Below, in pieces: positions 39,671 through 50,738 of a stretch of 64,000 bases of DNA (position 1 is the stretch's first letter; every line of letters begins with the position of its first letter). The translations under genes and the position numbers were made by a program. The notes beneath the pieces were generated by a model, which did not search any database, was not told the DNA's origin, and saw only the letters and a program-made list of their open reading frames with translations. This DNA comes from Halobacterium sp. CBA1132 (GTDB lineage: Archaea > Halobacteriota > Halobacteria > Halobacteriales > Halobacteriaceae): NCBI RefSeq assembly GCF_001485535.1, contig NZ_BCMZ01000001.1, forward strand, positions 124,001 to 188,000, in the 5' to 3' direction.

Positions 39671-41233
39671 ATGCAAATCGAAGACCGACGTGAACTGTCG
39701 AGGGCGTATTTCTCGAAAGAACGACTCGCGGAACACCACTTCAGGTCGTTCAACTCGTTCCTGAAGCGCGGCATGCAGGACGTCGTCACCGAGAAGGAGC
39801 GCATCGAGACGGACATCGGTGACAAGGAAGACGAGGAGCCGGTGTGGGTCGAACTCGGCGACGTCCGCATCACCACGCCGCGCGTGCGGGAGGCGGACGG
39901 CTCCGAGGAGCTGCTGTACCCACAGGAAGCGCGACTGCGCAACATCACGTACTCCGCGCCGGTGTTCATGGAGATGAGCATCGTGCGCGGCGGCGAAGAG
40001 GAAGAAGAACGCGTGCTGGACACGACGGAGACGAAGGTCGGCCGGATGCCGATCATGGTCGGCTCCGACAAGTGCAACATCGCGGGCTTCTCCGAGGAGG
40101 AGCTCATCGAGATCGGCGAGGACCCCGCCGACCCCGGTGGGTACTTCATCGTGAACGGCAGCGAGCGCGTGCTGATGACCAGCGAGGACCTCGCGCCGAA
40201 CAAGATCCTCGCCGAGTACGACTCGAAGTACGGCGACGAGATTCAGGTCGCGAAGACGTTCAGCCAGCGCCGCGGCTACCGCGCGCTGGTGCTCGTCGAA
40301 CGCAACCGCGAGGGGCTCCTCGAGGTGTCGTTCCCCTCGGTCTCTGGGTCGATCAACTTCGTGACGCTGGTGCGGGCGCTCGGCCTCGAATCCGACGAGG
40401 AGATCGTCCACCGCGTCAGCGAGGACCCCGAGATTGTGAAGTTCATGCTGGAGAACCTGGAGGAGGCCGACGTCCAGACCCAAGAGGAGGCCATCGAGGA
40501 GCTCGGGCAGCGCGTCGCCTCCGGCCAGGGGAAGAACTACCAGCTGAAGCGCGCGAACTACGTCATCGACCGCTACCTCCTCCCGCACCTCCACGAGGAG
40601 GGCATCGAGGACGAGGAGACGCGCATCAACAAGTCCTACTACCTCTGTCGGATGGCCGAGGCGTGCTTCGAGCTCGCGCTCGACCGCCGCGAATCCGACG
40701 ACAAGGACCACTACGCGAACAAGCGCCTCAAAGTCTCCGGCGACCTGATGAAGGACCTGTTCCGGACGGCGCTGAACAAGCTGGCGCGCGACGTGAAGTA
40801 CCAGCTCGAACGCGCGAACATGCGTAACCGCGAACTCACCGTGAACACGGTGGTTCGCTCCGACGTGCTGACCGAGCGCCTCGAACACCCCATCGCGACC
40901 GGGAACTGGGTGGGCGGGCGCTCGGGCGTCAGCCAGCTCGTGGACCGGACGGACTTCATGGGCGTGCTCAGCCACCTGCGCCGGCTGCGCAGCCCGCTGA
41001 GCCGCTCGCAGCCCCACTTCGAGGCGCGTGACCTGCACGCGACCCAGTGGGGGCGCATCTGTCCCTCCGAGACGCCGGAGGGACCGAACTGTGGCCTCGT
41101 GAAGAACTTCGCGCAGGCGATGGAGCTCTCCCAGACCGTCGAGGACGAGCGCGAGTTGAAACGCGAACTCTCGTCGATGGGCGTCGAGGGCATCCCCGGA
41201 ATCAGTACGGAAGCGACACCAGCGGACGACTAA
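39671..41233 (+). CDS. rpoB2: RNA polymerase subunit B'' (Rpo2 N-terminal part)
   Basis: A 520-residue subunit equal to the N-terminal half of RPB2/bacterial beta. It begins [20 protein letters not shown]. Lobe and protrusion blocks are recognisable, such as [20 protein letters not shown]. The fork region reads [20 protein letters not shown] and then [20 protein letters not shown], one of the most conserved motifs of the subunit. The split from B' is normal in haloarchaea. The next gene starts 2 bp after its stop. Confidence 0.97.
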   Translation: MQIEDRRELSRAYFSKERLAEHHFRSFNSFLKRGMQDVVTEKERIETDIGDKEDEEPVWVELGDVRITTPRVREADGSEELLYPQEARLRNITYSAPVFMEMSIVRGGEEEEERVLDTTETKVGRMPIMVGSDKCNIAGFSEEELIEIGEDPADPGGYFIVNGSERVLMTSEDLAPNKILAEYDSKYGDEIQVAKTFSQRRGYRALVLVERNREGLLEVSFPSVSGSINFVTLVRALGLESDEEIVHRVSEDPEIVKFMLENLEEADVQTQEEAIEELGQRVASGQGKNYQLKRANYVIDRYLLPHLHEEGIEDEETRINKSYYLCRMAEACFELALDRRESDDKDHYANKRLKVSGDLMKDLFRTALNKLARDVKYQLERANMRNRELTVNTVVRSDVLTERLEHPIATGNWVGGRSGVSQLVDRTDFMGVLSHLRRLRSPLSRSQPHFEARDLHATQWGRICPSETPEGPNCGLVKNFAQAMELSQTVEDERELKRELSSMGVEGIPGISTEATPADD

Positions 41234-41234
41234 C

Positions 41235-43061
41235 ATGAGTACGGAACGAGAAGCGAAAGTCTACGTCAACGGCAGTCTCGTCGGGACCCACGAGGACCCC
41301 GAGGAGCTGGCAGCACAGATTCGGGAGGCGCGTCGCCGGGGGGAGGTCTCCGAGATGGTCAACGTCTCCGTGAAAGACCGGACGAACGAAGTCATCGTCA
41401 ACGCGGACGCGGGCCGAGCGCGGCGCCCGCTGCTCGTCGTCGAGGACGGCGAACCGCTCGTCACCGACGAGGAGATGGACGCCATCGAGAACGGCGACAT
41501 CGACTTCGAGGACCTCGTGCAGGCGGGGAAAGTCGAGTTCATCGACGCCGAAGAAGAGGAGGATATCCTCGTCGGCGTCGACAACGACGAACTCACCGAC
41601 AACCACACGCACCTCGAAATCGACCCGCAGCTCATCTTCGGTATCGGCGCGGGGATGATTCCGTACCCCGAGCACAACGCCAGCCCGCGGATTACGATGG
41701 GTGCGGGGATGATGAAACAGAGTCTGGGCCTGCCGGCGGCGAACTACCGCATCCGGCCGGACACCCGCCAGCACCTCCTGCACTACCCGCAGAAGGCGAT
41801 GGTGAACACCCAGACCACCGAACAGATCGGCTACGACGACCGGCCGGCCGGCCAGAACTTCGTCGTCGCCGTCATGTCCTACGAGGGCTTCAACATCGAG
41901 GACGCGCTCGTCATGAATCAGGGGTCGGTCGACCGCGCGCTCTCTCGCTCGCACTTCTTCCGCACGTACGAGGGCGAGGAGCGACGCTACCCCGGCGGTC
42001 AGGAGGACCGCTTCGAGATTCCGAGCGACGACGTGCGTGGCGGCCGCGGTGAGGACGCGTACACGCACCTCGACGACGACGGCATGGTCAACCCCGAGAC
42101 GCAGGTCGACGACTCCTCGGTGCTGCTCGGGAAGACGAGTCCGCCGCGGTTCCTCGAAGAACCCGAGGACATGGGCGGCCTCAGCCCGCAGAAGCGCCGC
42201 GAGACGAGCGTGACGATGCGCTCGGGCGAAGACGGCGTCGTCGACACGGTGACGCTGATGGAAGGCGAGGACGGCTCGAAGCTCGCGAAGGTCTCCGTTC
42301 GGGACGAACGAATCCCCGAACTCGGGGACAAGTTCGCGTCCCGCCACGGGCAGAAGGGCGTCGTCGGGCACCTCGCACCACACGAGGACATGCCGTTCAC
42401 GCAGGAGGGCGTCGTGCCCGACCTCGTGCTGAACCCGCACGCGCTGCCGTCCCGGATGACGGTCGGCCACGTGCTGGAGATGCTCGGCGGGAAAGCCGGC
42501 AGCCTCGAGGGGCGCTCCGTCGACGGCACGGCGTTCACCGGCGAGAACGAGGACGAGCTGCGCTCGACGCTGGAGGAACGCGGCTTCAAGTCCTCCGGCA
42601 AGGAAGTGCTGTACTCGGGCGTCTCCGGGGAGAAAATCGAGGCCGAGATTTTCGTCGGCACGATTTTCTACCACAAGCTCTACCACATGGTGTCGAACAA
42701 GCTCCACGCCCGCTCGAAGGGGCCGGTCCAGGTCCTCACGCGGCAGCCGACGGAGGGGCGCGCCCGCGAGGGCGGCCTCCGCGTCGGGGAGATGGAGCGC
42801 GACACCGTCATCGGCCACGGCGCCGCGATGGTGCTCAAAGAGCGCCTCCTGGACTCCTCCGACCGCGAGGAGATTCACGTCTGTGGCAACTGCGGCATGA
42901 CTGCCGTGGAGAACTACGAGCAGCGCCGCGTCTACTGTCCGAACTGTGAGGAGGAGACCGACGTGCACAGCCTCGAGATGAGTTACGCGTTCAAGCTCCT
43001 GCTCGACGAGATGAAAGCGCTCGGCATCGCGCCGCGACTCGAACTGGAGGACGCAGTATGA
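41235..43061 (+). CDS. rpoB1: RNA polymerase subunit B' (Rpo2 C-terminal part)
   Basis: A 608-residue subunit forming the C-terminal half of RPB2. Key blocks include [40 protein letters not shown] and the catalytic [14 protein letters not shown] zinc ribbon near the C terminus has CGNCGM and CPNCEEE. The last residues, [20 protein letters not shown], match the clamp-anchoring end. It overlaps rpoA' by 4 bp (ATGA), so they are coupled. Confidence 0.97.
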   Translation: MSTEREAKVYVNGSLVGTHEDPEELAAQIREARRRGEVSEMVNVSVKDRTNEVIVNADAGRARRPLLVVEDGEPLVTDEEMDAIENGDIDFEDLVQAGKVEFIDAEEEEDILVGVDNDELTDNHTHLEIDPQLIFGIGAGMIPYPEHNASPRITMGAGMMKQSLGLPAANYRIRPDTRQHLLHYPQKAMVNTQTTEQIGYDDRPAGQNFVVAVMSYEGFNIEDALVMNQGSVDRALSRSHFFRTYEGEERRYPGGQEDRFEIPSDDVRGGRGEDAYTHLDDDGMVNPETQVDDSSVLLGKTSPPRFLEEPEDMGGLSPQKRRETSVTMRSGEDGVVDTVTLMEGEDGSKLAKVSVRDERIPELGDKFASRHGQKGVVGHLAPHEDMPFTQEGVVPDLVLNPHALPSRMTVGHVLEMLGGKAGSLEGRSVDGTAFTGENEDELRSTLEERGFKSSGKEVLYSGVSGEKIEAEIFVGTIFYHKLYHMVSNKLHARSKGPVQVLTRQPTEGRAREGGLRVGEMERDTVIGHGAAMVLKERLLDSSDREEIHVCGNCGMTAVENYEQRRVYCPNCEEETDVHSLEMSYAFKLLLDEMKALGIAPRLELEDAV

Positions 43062-45970
43062 GCACAGGACAATCACCCAAGGAGATCGGGGAAATCAGCT
43101 TCGGGCTGATGGACCCGGAGGAGTACCGGGACATGTCCGCGACGAAAGTCATCACCGCGGACACGTACGACGACGACGGCTTCCCCATCGACATGGGGCT
43201 GATGGACCCGCGACTGGGCGTCATCGACCCCGGCCTGGAGTGCAAGACGTGCGGCCAGCGCTCCGGGAGCTGTAACGGCCACTTCGGCCACATCGAGCTG
43301 GCGGCGCCCGTCATCCACGTCGGGTTCGCGAAGCTCATCCGCCGGCTGCTGCGCGGGACGTGTCGGGACTGCGCGCGCCTCCTGCTCACCGAGGAGGAGA
43401 AAGAGGAGTACCGCGAGGACTTAGACCGCACGCGCAGCCTCCGCGAGGACGTCTCCGACGTCACGAAGGACGCCATCCGGGAGGCCCGCAAGAAGGACCA
43501 CTGCCCGCACTGCGGGGAAGTCCAGTACGACGTCAAACACGAGAAGCCGACGACGTACTACGAGGTCCAGCAGGTGCTCGCCAGCGACTACAGCGAGCGC
43601 ATCGCGGCCGCGATGCAGCCCGACCCCGACGAGGACGACTCGGGCATCAGCCCGCAGGACCTCGCCGAGCAGACGGACATCGAGATCAGCCGCATCAACG
43701 ACATCCTCTCCGGGGAGTTCCGGCCGCGCCGCGAGGACCGCGAAGCCATCGAGGCCGCCATCGGCGCGGACCTCACCACCGAGGACATGAACAAGCTGAT
43801 GCCCTCGGACATCCGCGACTGGTTCGAGGACATCCCCGGCGAGGACCTCGCCGTGCTCGGCATCGACCCCGAGAAGAGCCGGCCGGAGTGGATGATTCTG
43901 ACCGTCCTCCCCGTGCCGCCGGTGACCGCTCGGCCGTCGATTACGCTCGACAACGGCCAGCGCAGCGAGGACGACCTCACGCACAAGCTCGTGGACATCA
44001 TCCGCATCAACCAGCGGTTCATGGAGAACCGCGAGGCTGGTGCGCCCCAGCTCATCATCGAGGACCTCTGGGAGCTGCTGCAGTACCACGTCACGACGTT
44101 CATGGACAACGAGATTTCGGGGACGCCGCCCGCCCGCCACCGTTCGGGCCGCCCCCTGAAGACGCTCTCCCAGCGCCTCAAGGGCAAGGAGGGCCGGTTC
44201 CGCGGCTCGCTGTCCGGGAAGCGCGTGAACTTCTCCGCGCGGACCGTCATCAGTCCGGACCCGACGCTGTCGCTGAACGAGGTCGGCGTCCCCGACCGCG
44301 TGGCGACGGAGATGACCCAGACGATGGTCGTCAACGAGCAGAACGTCGAACGCGCCCGCACGTACGTCCGGAACGGCCCCGAAGGCCACCCGGGCGCGAA
44401 CTACGTCACGCGACCCGACGGCCGCCGCGTCCGCGTCACCGAGAAGGTCTGCGAGGAGCTCGCCGAGCGCGTCGAGCCCGGCTGGGAGGTCCAACGCCAC
44501 CTCATCGACGGCGACATCATCATCTTCAACCGGCAGCCGTCGCTGCACCGGATGTCCATCATGGCCCACGAGGTCGTGGTGATGCCGTACAAGACCTTCC
44601 GCCTGAACACCGTCGTCTGTCCGCCGTACAACGCCGACTTCGACGGCGACGAGATGAACATGCACGCCCTCCAGAACGAGGAGGCGCGTGCCGAGGCGCG
44701 CGTGCTGATGCGCGTCCAAGAGCAGATCCTCTCGCCGCGCTTCGGTGAGAACATCATCGGCGCGATTCAGGACCACATCAGCGGGACGTACCTGCTCACG
44801 CACGACAACCCGCAGTTCAACGAGACGCAGGCCTCGGACCTGCTCCGGCAGACCAGCATCGACGAACTCCCCGAGCCCGCCGGCACCGAGGACGGCGAGC
44901 CGTACTGGGAGGGACGCCAGATTTTCAGTGAACTGCTGCCCGACGACCTCAACCTCGACTTCACGGGGACGGTCGGCGAGCCGGTCGTCATCGAGAACGG
45001 TCAACTGCTCGAAGGCACCATCGCCGAGGGCGAAATCGGTGGGTTCGGCGGCGAGATCGTCGACACCATCGCGAAAGTCCACGGGAAGACCCGCGCGCGC
45101 ATCTTCATCAACGAAGTCGCGTCGCTGGCGATGCGCTCGATCATGCACTTCGGGTTCTCCATCGGTATCGACGACGAGACCGTCTCCACGGAGGCCCGCG
45201 AGCGCATCGACGAGGCCATCGGGTCCGCCTACGACCGTGTGCAGGAACTCATCGAGACCTACGAGAACGGCGACCTCGAATCCCTGCCCGGCCGTACGGT
45301 CGACGAGACGCTCGAGATGAAAATCATGCAGACGCTCGGGAAGGCCCGCGACTCCGCCGGCGACGTCGCCGCGGAGAACTTCGACTCGGACAACCCCGCA
45401 GTCGTCATGGCCGACTCCGGCGCGCGTGGGTCGATGCTGAACCTCACGCAGATGGCCGGCTGCGTCGGCCAGCAGGCGGTTCGCGGCGAGCGCATCAACC
45501 GCGGTTACGAGGACCGCACGCTCAGCCACTTCGAGCCCAACGACCTCTCCAGTGAGGCCCACGGCTTCGTGGAGAACTCCTACACGAGCGGGCTGACGCC
45601 CAAGGAGTTCTTCTTCCACGCCATGGGTGGCCGCGAGGGGCTGGTGGACACGGCAGTGCGTACCTCGAAGTCCGGGTACCTCCAGCGCCGCCTCATCAAC
45701 GCGCTCTCCGAGTTGGAGACCCAGTACGACGGCACGGTCCGCGACACCAGCGACACCATCGTCCAGTTCGAGTTCGGCGAGGACGGCACGTCGCCCGTCG
45801 AAGTGTCCTCCAACGAGGAGGTCGACATCGACGTCGAACACATCGCCGACCGCATCGTCGAGTCCGAGTTCGACAGCACCGAGGAGAAAGAAGCGTTCCT
45901 CGGCGTCCAAGAGCCGCCGACGAACCTCTCCGAGCACGGCGCGTCCTGGGAGGTGGAATCCGATGATTGA
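43058..45970 (+). CDS. rpoA1: RNA polymerase subunit A' (Rpo1 N-terminal part)
   Basis: A 970-residue catalytic subunit. The clamp has zinc sites [17 protein letters not shown] and [10 protein letters not shown]. The active site is [12 protein letters not shown], whose three Asp residues bind the catalytic Mg. The bridge-helix region reads [20 protein letters not shown] followed by [16 protein letters not shown] roughly 70-residue insertion near residues 190-260 ([20 protein letters not shown]) is seen in archaeal A'. The protein ends where archaeal Rpo1 is normally split. Confidence 0.97.
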   Translation: MSTGQSPKEIGEISFGLMDPEEYRDMSATKVITADTYDDDGFPIDMGLMDPRLGVIDPGLECKTCGQRSGSCNGHFGHIELAAPVIHVGFAKLIRRLLRGTCRDCARLLLTEEEKEEYREDLDRTRSLREDVSDVTKDAIREARKKDHCPHCGEVQYDVKHEKPTTYYEVQQVLASDYSERIAAAMQPDPDEDDSGISPQDLAEQTDIEISRINDILSGEFRPRREDREAIEAAIGADLTTEDMNKLMPSDIRDWFEDIPGEDLAVLGIDPEKSRPEWMILTVLPVPPVTARPSITLDNGQRSEDDLTHKLVDIIRINQRFMENREAGAPQLIIEDLWELLQYHVTTFMDNEISGTPPARHRSGRPLKTLSQRLKGKEGRFRGSLSGKRVNFSARTVISPDPTLSLNEVGVPDRVATEMTQTMVVNEQNVERARTYVRNGPEGHPGANYVTRPDGRRVRVTEKVCEELAERVEPGWEVQRHLIDGDIIIFNRQPSLHRMSIMAHEVVVMPYKTFRLNTVVCPPYNADFDGDEMNMHALQNEEARAEARVLMRVQEQILSPRFGENIIGAIQDHISGTYLLTHDNPQFNETQASDLLRQTSIDELPEPAGTEDGEPYWEGRQIFSELLPDDLNLDFTGTVGEPVVIENGQLLEGTIAEGEIGGFGGEIVDTIAKVHGKTRARIFINEVASLAMRSIMHFGFSIGIDDETVSTEARERIDEAIGSAYDRVQELIETYENGDLESLPGRTVDETLEMKIMQTLGKARDSAGDVAAENFDSDNPAVVMADSGARGSMLNLTQMAGCVGQQAVRGERINRGYEDRTLSHFEPNDLSSEAHGFVENSYTSGLTPKEFFFHAMGGREGLVDTAVRTSKSGYLQRRLINALSELETQYDGTVRDTSDTIVQFEFGEDGTSPVEVSSNEEVDIDVEHIADRIVESEFDSTEEKEAFLGVQEPPTNLSEHGASWEVESDD

Positions 45971-46022
45971 ACTCCGTTCAATCGGGCTCACAGCCGTTAC
46001 CACGGAGGTGAACGATGACTAA
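45963..46022 (+). CDS. Possible 19-aa bridging ORF between rpoA' and rpoA''
   Basis: An ATG inside the end of rpoA' starts an ORF encoding [19 protein letters not shown]. It overlaps the last 8 bp of rpoA' and the first 8 bp of rpoA''. A strong Shine-Dalgarno lies inside it, just before rpoA''. It would allow ribosomes to bridge the 44-bp gap by termination and reinitiation. It may instead be chance. Confidence 0.3.
   Translation: MIELRSIGLTAVTTEVNDD
46004..46011 (+). promoter_or_regulatory. Shine-Dalgarno of rpoA''
   Basis: The sequence ggaggtga is complementary to the 3' end of archaeal 16S rRNA and lies 3 nt before the rpoA'' ATG. Strong Shine-Dalgarno sites are uncommon in this window, where most first genes look leaderless and internal genes overlap. 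Confidence 0.7.
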
Positions 46023-48678
46023 GATCACGCCCGCGATTCGCGACCACGTCGAGGAGTCGGAACTCCCGCGCCGCCTCAAGGAACGCGTCTTCGACGCCAT
46101 CGAGGCCCGCGAGGATGTCACCATCCCGGAAGCGAAAGACATCGCGACCGCCGTCGAGTCCCAGTACCTCGACACGCGCGTCGACCCCCTCGAACCCGTG
46201 GGGACCGTCTCCGCGCAGTCAATCGGGGAGCCGGGGACGCAGATGAGCGTTCCGCACGACGAACGCGTTGTCGTTCGGCGCGACGGCGAAACCGAAGTCG
46301 TCGAAATCGGGCCCCTCGTGGACGAAATCGTGGAGCGGCGAGAGAGCCGCACCATCGACGACCACGAGGTCGCGCTCGCCCCCGACAACCTCGAAGTTCC
46401 AAGCCTCCGCAGTGACGAAGGCGTTGAGTGGAAGCCAATCGAGGAAGTCAGCCGCCACGACGCACCCGATGAGCTGCTGGAGTTCACACTGGAATCCGGC
46501 CGCTCAATTCGTGCGACGAAGGCACACTCGTTCGTCACGCGACGCGACAACGAGGTCGTCCCGGTTGCTGGCGACGCCCTTGATGAGGGCGACTGGCTCC
46601 CGGTCGTCGACGATCTCAGCGTCGACGCCGGGACGACGACACTTGACCTGAAAGACGTCCTCTCCCACGAGGACTACTGGTTCACGTCCGCACTGACTGA
46701 CGGTGGTGCGGCTTCGTTCCCCGCCAGCGACCAGCAAGTCCAAAACAAGCGTGACGCCCTGGAGAGCGGTGACATCGACGGTGAAACAGCATATCCTGTA
46801 GGTGGGACCGTCGGCCTACCCGAGCAGTTCCCGCTCGACGAAGAGACCGGATTCTTCGTCGGTGCGTGGCTTGCGGAAGGCTCGCTCACTGACGGATACG
46901 TTTCGGTTTCGAACGTCGATGAAGCGTTCCAGAACCGCATTCGAGAGTTCGCGGATCGGTTCGACCTCTCAGTCAACGAGTACGAGAACGAAAGCGGATT
47001 CGCCACCGGCTACGACATCCGCGTCAACGGAACCGTGCTCGCTGACGTGCTCCGTGAAACCTGCATCGAGAACGGGGCGAAGGTCGTTCCCGGGTTCGCG
47101 CTCGGCGCTGACGAGCAGTTCGTCACCGGGCTTCTCACTGGGTACTTCAGCGGCGACGGCAACGTCAGTGAGTCTGCAGTCCGCGCGAGCTCGACGTCGA
47201 GCCGACTAACTGTCGGGATCGCACTCCTGTTGTCTCGCGTCGGCGTCTACGCGACGTTCGGCGAACAGGACGACTCGAAGACACTACGCATCCCGAAGAA
47301 GCACGTCCCCCGGTTCGAGGCTCGCGTCGGGATGGTCGGCGAGCGCGGCGACAAACTGTCCTCGCTTGCGGCCAGCATCGATAGCGATGGACCCGACACT
47401 ACCGACCAGATTCCGAACTTCGGAGATGCGCTCGCGGAAGCCGCAAGCGCAGCCGGGATTCCGTCCCGGCAGGTGAACTCTGCGACCGACCGTCAGCGCA
47501 TCGGTCGGACGCGACTCGCGGCACTCGTCGACGAGATTGAGCAGAAGACGGACGAGCGTCCGCCCGAGCTCGACGCGCTCGAACGGGCAGTTGCAGGTGA
47601 CGTCGTCTGGGAACGCATCCAGTCTATCGACGCCGTCGAGACGGAGTACGATTCCGTGTACGACTTCTCTGTCGCCGGACTGGAGACGTTCACGACAGCG
47701 GAGGGCGTCGTGACGCACAACACGATGAACACGTTCCACTACGCGGGCGTCGCGGAGATGGACGTGACACAGGGCCTGCCGCGGCTCATCGAGCTCGTCG
47801 ACGCCCGGAAGACCCCGGACACGCCGATCATGACGGTGTACCTCGAAGACGAGTACGCCGAGGAGCGCGAGCGCGCCCACGAGGTCGTGTGGAACATCGA
47901 GGCGACGAAGATTCTCGCGCTCGGTGACATCTCCACGAACGTCGCCGACATGGTCGTCCAAATCGACCTCAACGACGACACCCTGCAGGAGCGGTGGCCG
48001 CTGATGAACAACACCACCGAGATTGCGGGCGAGATCGCCGAAACCATCGAGGGCAGCCTCGGCGTGCAGGTCACCCAGCAGGGGACCGTCCTCGAGTTCG
48101 GCCCGAGCGAGCCGTCGTACCGCGAGCTCCTGCAGCTCGTCGAGCAGCTCCGCGACATCGTGTTCAAGGGCATCGAGGACGTCTCCCGCGTCGTCATCCG
48201 CCGCGAGGAGACCGAGAGCGGCGAGGAGTTCGTCCTCTACACCGAGGGGTCGGCGTTCAAGAAGGCGCTCAGCATCGAGGGCGTCGACGCCTCCCGCACG
48301 TCGTGTAACAACATCCACGAGGTCCACAAGACCCTCGGTATCGAGGCCGCCCGCGAGGCCATCATCGAGGAGACGATGACCACGCTCGAAGAGCAGGGCC
48401 TCGACGACGTGAACATCCGCCACCTGATGTTGGTCGCGGACATCATGACCAACGACGGCACCATCCAGTCCATCGGCCGGCACGGCATCTCCGGGAACAA
48501 GGACTCCGTGCTCGCCCGTGCAGCGTTCGAGGTCACCGTCAGCCACCTCCTCGACGCCGCCATCTACGGCGAAGCCGACGACCTCGACGGCGTCATCGAG
48601 AACGTCATCGTCGGGAAGCCGGTCCAGCTCGGCACCGGCGACGTCGACCTCCGGATGGGCGCCAGCAAGTCCGACTGA
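46015..48678 (+). CDS. rpoA2: RNA polymerase subunit A'' (Rpo1 C-terminal part) with intein
   Basis: The 887-residue precursor is the C-terminal part of Rpo1 interrupted by an intein at residues 78-569. Without it the subunit is 395 residues, the usual length. The N-extein ends [10 protein letters not shown] and the C-extein resumes [15 protein letters not shown], together the trigger loop that closes on the incoming nucleotide. Cleft and jaw parts follow ([40 protein letters not shown]). It overlaps nusA by 1 bp. It needs splicing to be active. Confidence 0.95.
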   Translation: MTKITPAIRDHVEESELPRRLKERVFDAIEAREDVTIPEAKDIATAVESQYLDTRVDPLEPVGTVSAQSIGEPGTQMSVPHDERVVVRRDGETEVVEIGPLVDEIVERRESRTIDDHEVALAPDNLEVPSLRSDEGVEWKPIEEVSRHDAPDELLEFTLESGRSIRATKAHSFVTRRDNEVVPVAGDALDEGDWLPVVDDLSVDAGTTTLDLKDVLSHEDYWFTSALTDGGAASFPASDQQVQNKRDALESGDIDGETAYPVGGTVGLPEQFPLDEETGFFVGAWLAEGSLTDGYVSVSNVDEAFQNRIREFADRFDLSVNEYENESGFATGYDIRVNGTVLADVLRETCIENGAKVVPGFALGADEQFVTGLLTGYFSGDGNVSESAVRASSTSSRLTVGIALLLSRVGVYATFGEQDDSKTLRIPKKHVPRFEARVGMVGERGDKLSSLAASIDSDGPDTTDQIPNFGDALAEAASAAGIPSRQVNSATDRQRIGRTRLAALVDEIEQKTDERPPELDALERAVAGDVVWERIQSIDAVETEYDSVYDFSVAGLETFTTAEGVVTHNTMNTFHYAGVAEMDVTQGLPRLIELVDARKTPDTPIMTVYLEDEYAEERERAHEVVWNIEATKILALGDISTNVADMVVQIDLNDDTLQERWPLMNNTTEIAGEIAETIEGSLGVQVTQQGTVLEFGPSEPSYRELLQLVEQLRDIVFKGIEDVSRVVIRREETESGEEFVLYTEGSAFKKALSIEGVDASRTSCNNIHEVHKTLGIEAAREAIIEETMTTLEEQGLDDVNIRHLMLVADIMTNDGTIQSIGRHGISGNKDSVLARAAFEVTVSHLLDAAIYGEADDLDGVIENVIVGKPVQLGTGDVDLRMGASKSD
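46246..47721 (+). other. Intein with LAGLIDADG endonuclease in RpoA'' trigger loop
   Basis: A 492-residue intein. Block A starts with Ser ([15 protein letters not shown]) and not the commoner Cys. Block B is [10 protein letters not shown]. Two LAGLIDADG-like blocks are present, [16 protein letters not shown] and [14 protein letters not shown], so the homing endonuclease looks largely intact. Block F/G reads [21 protein letters not shown], ending His-Asn, with Thr as the first C-extein residue. All splice-junction residues needed for self-splicing (Ser, His-Asn, Thr) are in place. Lower GC codons than the surrounding gene suggest separate origin. Confidence 0.95.
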
Positions 48679-49103
48679 TGACAGTCACGCTCTCCGACGA
48701 GGCGCGCCGCCTCATCGCCGCGTTCGAGGACGAGACCGACGCCAGCGCCGTCGACTGCGTCGTCGACGACGAACGCGACCGCGTCATCTTCGTCGTCGCC
48801 GCCGGCGAGATGGGGTCGGCTATCGGCCCCGGCGGCAGCCGCGTCGAAGAGCTCGAAGCGAAACTCGGCCGCGACGTGATGCTCGTCGAGGACGCACCGA
48901 CGCCGGAGGGCTTCGTCGCGAACTCGCTCTCCCCGGCGGCCGTCTACAACGTCACCATCAGCGAGAACGACACCACGGTCGCGTACGCCGAAGTCGCCCA
49001 CGAGGACAAGGGCGTCGCCATCGGCACCGAAGGCAGGAACATCGAAGCCGCCAAACTGCTCGCCGAACGGCACTTCGATGTCGACGACATTCAGCTCACC
49101 TGA
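48678..49103 (+). CDS. nusA: NusA-like KH-domain transcription factor
   Basis: A 141-residue archaeal NusA homologue, reduced to two KH domains. GxxG loops are visible in EMGSAIGPGGSRVEELEAKL and in KGVAIGTEGRNIEAAKLLAE. It lacks the bacterial N-terminal polymerase-binding domain, as is normal in archaea. It is thought to bind nascent RNA or help termination. It overlaps rpoA'' by 1 bp and is followed by a 470-bp palindrome-rich gap before rpsL. Confidence 0.93.
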   Translation: MTVTLSDEARRLIAAFEDETDASAVDCVVDDERDRVIFVVAAGEMGSAIGPGGSRVEELEAKLGRDVMLVEDAPTPEGFVANSLSPAAVYNVTISENDTTVAYAEVAHEDKGVAIGTEGRNIEAAKLLAERHFDVDDIQLT

Positions 49104-49540
49104 GGCGCACTTTTTGCGCTGCGGGGGTCGCCTACGGCGACCCCCTCGGCAAAAACTTGCGGAAAAAGCACTCCTCCTTCATGGTCCGAGAGACGCCATA
49201 GGCGTCTCTCGTCATCACGAGAGAGCTTTGCTCTCTCGAACGACTTCGCGCCTACGGCGCTCCGTTCAGTCGTCGGCCCGAGCGCTCACTGCGTTCGCGC
49301 TCGGTGAACCGCGACCCTCGACCTCTTCGAGGTACTCGGGTCGCGGATGCTCTCAAACAAATTGATTCGCCGGCTGTCAAGCATCCGGCGACCGAGTGGT
49401 CCGTCAGGACCCGGAAGGTCGCCGGTCCGCCGCGCCGTCAGGCGCGGGCGCCGAGGACCCCCGGTAGGGGGTCCGACGGCGCTTTTGGCCGAGCTTTTGC
49501 CGAGCGAGCGGCCCTTGGCCGCGAGCGCAGCGCAAAAGGT
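49104..49540. repeat. Palindrome-rich element between nusA and rpsL
   Basis: About 440 bp of stacked hairpins with no gene. Visible stems: gggggtcgcc/ggcgaccccc (49124-49145), a two-hairpin module at 49187-49211 and 49218-49238 that matches one at 19057-19106 with compensatory stem changes, and ccgagcgc/gcgctcgg (49278-49304) around the loop tcactgcgttc. In other haloarchaea these two genes usually lie close together, so the gap looks like an insertion into the operon. The box A of rpsL (gcttaagt) lies just after it. Confidence 0.75.
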
Positions 49541-49574
49541 CGAGCTTAAGTGTCTCCGCTGGGTAAACGGCTGT
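49540..49574 (+). promoter_or_regulatory. Promoter of rpsL
   Basis: The box-A-like gagcttaagtg (49540-49550) lies about 27-30 bp before the rpsL ATG. This would let rpsL-rpsG be transcribed without the upstream RNA polymerase genes, needed if the palindromic gap stops transcripts coming from nusA. Confidence 0.6.
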
Positions 49575-50003
49575 ATGTCGAACGGCAAGTACGCCGCTCG
49601 GAAACTGAAGAAGGACCGCCAACAGCGCCGGTGGTCCGACTCGGAGTACGCGCGGCGAGAACGGGGGCTCGGCAAAGAGTCCGACCCCCTCGAGGGTGCG
49701 CCGCAGGGTCGCGGCATCGTCCTCGAGAAGGTAGGTATCGAAGCGAAACAGCCCAACTCCGCGATTCGGAAGTGCGTGCGGGTGCAGCTCATCAAGAACG
49801 GGAAGCAGGTCACCGCGTTCTGTCCCGGTGACGGCGCTATCTCGTTCATCGACGAGCACGACGAAGTCACCATCGCCGGTATCGGCGGTGCGAAGGGTCG
49901 TGCGATGGGCGACCTCTCGGGCGTGAACTACAAGGTCGAGAAGGTCAACGGCGTGAGCCTCATCGAACTGGTCCGCGGGAACGCCGAAAAGCCGGTGCGA
50001 TAA
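49575..50003 (+). CDS. rpsL: 30S ribosomal protein S12
   Basis: A 142-residue ribosomal protein starting [20 protein letters not shown]. The decoding-centre loop [15 protein letters not shown] is intact, as is the second loop region [20 protein letters not shown]. The frame is open further upstream, but the ATG at 49575 fits both the family and the promoter. It lies 2 bp upstream of rpsG in the standard S12-S7 order. Confidence 0.97.
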   Translation: MSNGKYAARKLKKDRQQRRWSDSEYARRERGLGKESDPLEGAPQGRGIVLEKVGIEAKQPNSAIRKCVRVQLIKNGKQVTAFCPGDGAISFIDEHDEVTIAGIGGAKGRAMGDLSGVNYKVEKVNGVSLIELVRGNAEKPVR

Positions 50004-50005
50004 TT

Positions 50006-50620
50006 ATGAGCGAGGAAGAAGCCCCCGAACCCGACGCGCCCGCTGGCACCGACGAAGACGACGTGAACGCGAAGCTCTTCGGCAAGTGGGAGGTCTCGGA
50101 CATCCAGTACCGCGACCCGAGCACGCGCCGCTATCTCTCCGTGACGCCCATCGCGCACACGATGGGGCGCCACGCCTCCAAGCAGTTCAAGAAGAGCGAG
50201 ATCAGCGTCGTCGAACGCCTCGCGAACCGCCTGATGAAGACGGGCGCGAACGCGGGCAAGAAGCAGCAGGCGCTCGGTATCGTCCGTGACGCCTTCGACA
50301 TCGTCCACGAGCGCACCGAGGAGAACCCGATTCAGGTGCTCGTGCGTGCCGTCGAGAACTCCGCGCCCCGAGAGGAGACCGTCCGCCTGAAGTACGGTGG
50401 CATCTCCGTCCCGAAAGCCGTCGACGTCGCGCCCCAGCGCCGCGTCGACCAGGCGCTGAAGTTCATCGCCGACGGCGCTCACTCGTCGTCGTTCAAGACG
50501 CCCGTCGACGCCGCCGAGGCGCTGGCGAACCAGCTCATCGGCGCCGCCGACTACGACGTGCAGACGTACTCGGTCGGCCAGAAAGAAGAGAAGGAACGCG
50601 TGGCGGCCGCGGCCCGCTAA
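50006..50620 (+). CDS. rpsG: 30S ribosomal protein S7
   Basis: A 204-residue ribosomal protein with the acidic N-terminal extension of haloarchaea (MSEEEAPEPDAPAGTDEDDV). The core has TPIAHTMGRHASKQFKKSEI and VVERLANRLMKTGANAGKKQ, and late GAHSSSFKTPVDAAEALANQ. S7 organises the 3' major domain of 16S rRNA near the exit site. The last residues, KEERVAAAAR, contact mRNA. No terminator hairpin with a T-run is evident after it. Confidence 0.97.
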   Translation: MSEEEAPEPDAPAGTDEDDVNAKLFGKWEVSDIQYRDPSTRRYLSVTPIAHTMGRHASKQFKKSEISVVERLANRLMKTGANAGKKQQALGIVRDAFDIVHERTEENPIQVLVRAVENSAPREETVRLKYGGISVPKAVDVAPQRRVDQALKFIADGAHSSSFKTPVDAAEALANQLIGAADYDVQTYSVGQKEEKERVAAAAR

Positions 50621-50738
50621 CGCGGTTCCGCACAGTCCGGTTCTGCGAATCTTTTCTCCAGTTTCCAGCGGTGCCGTTTCGTCGCTGCGAGTCGTAATAC
50701 CTGAAAGCAGTTAACCCTGGATTCCGCAAGCAGCAGGT

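Noticed and set aside
46246-47721. Independent gene inside rpoA''
   Set aside because: The frame is continuous with rpoA'' and has intein splice blocks at both ends.
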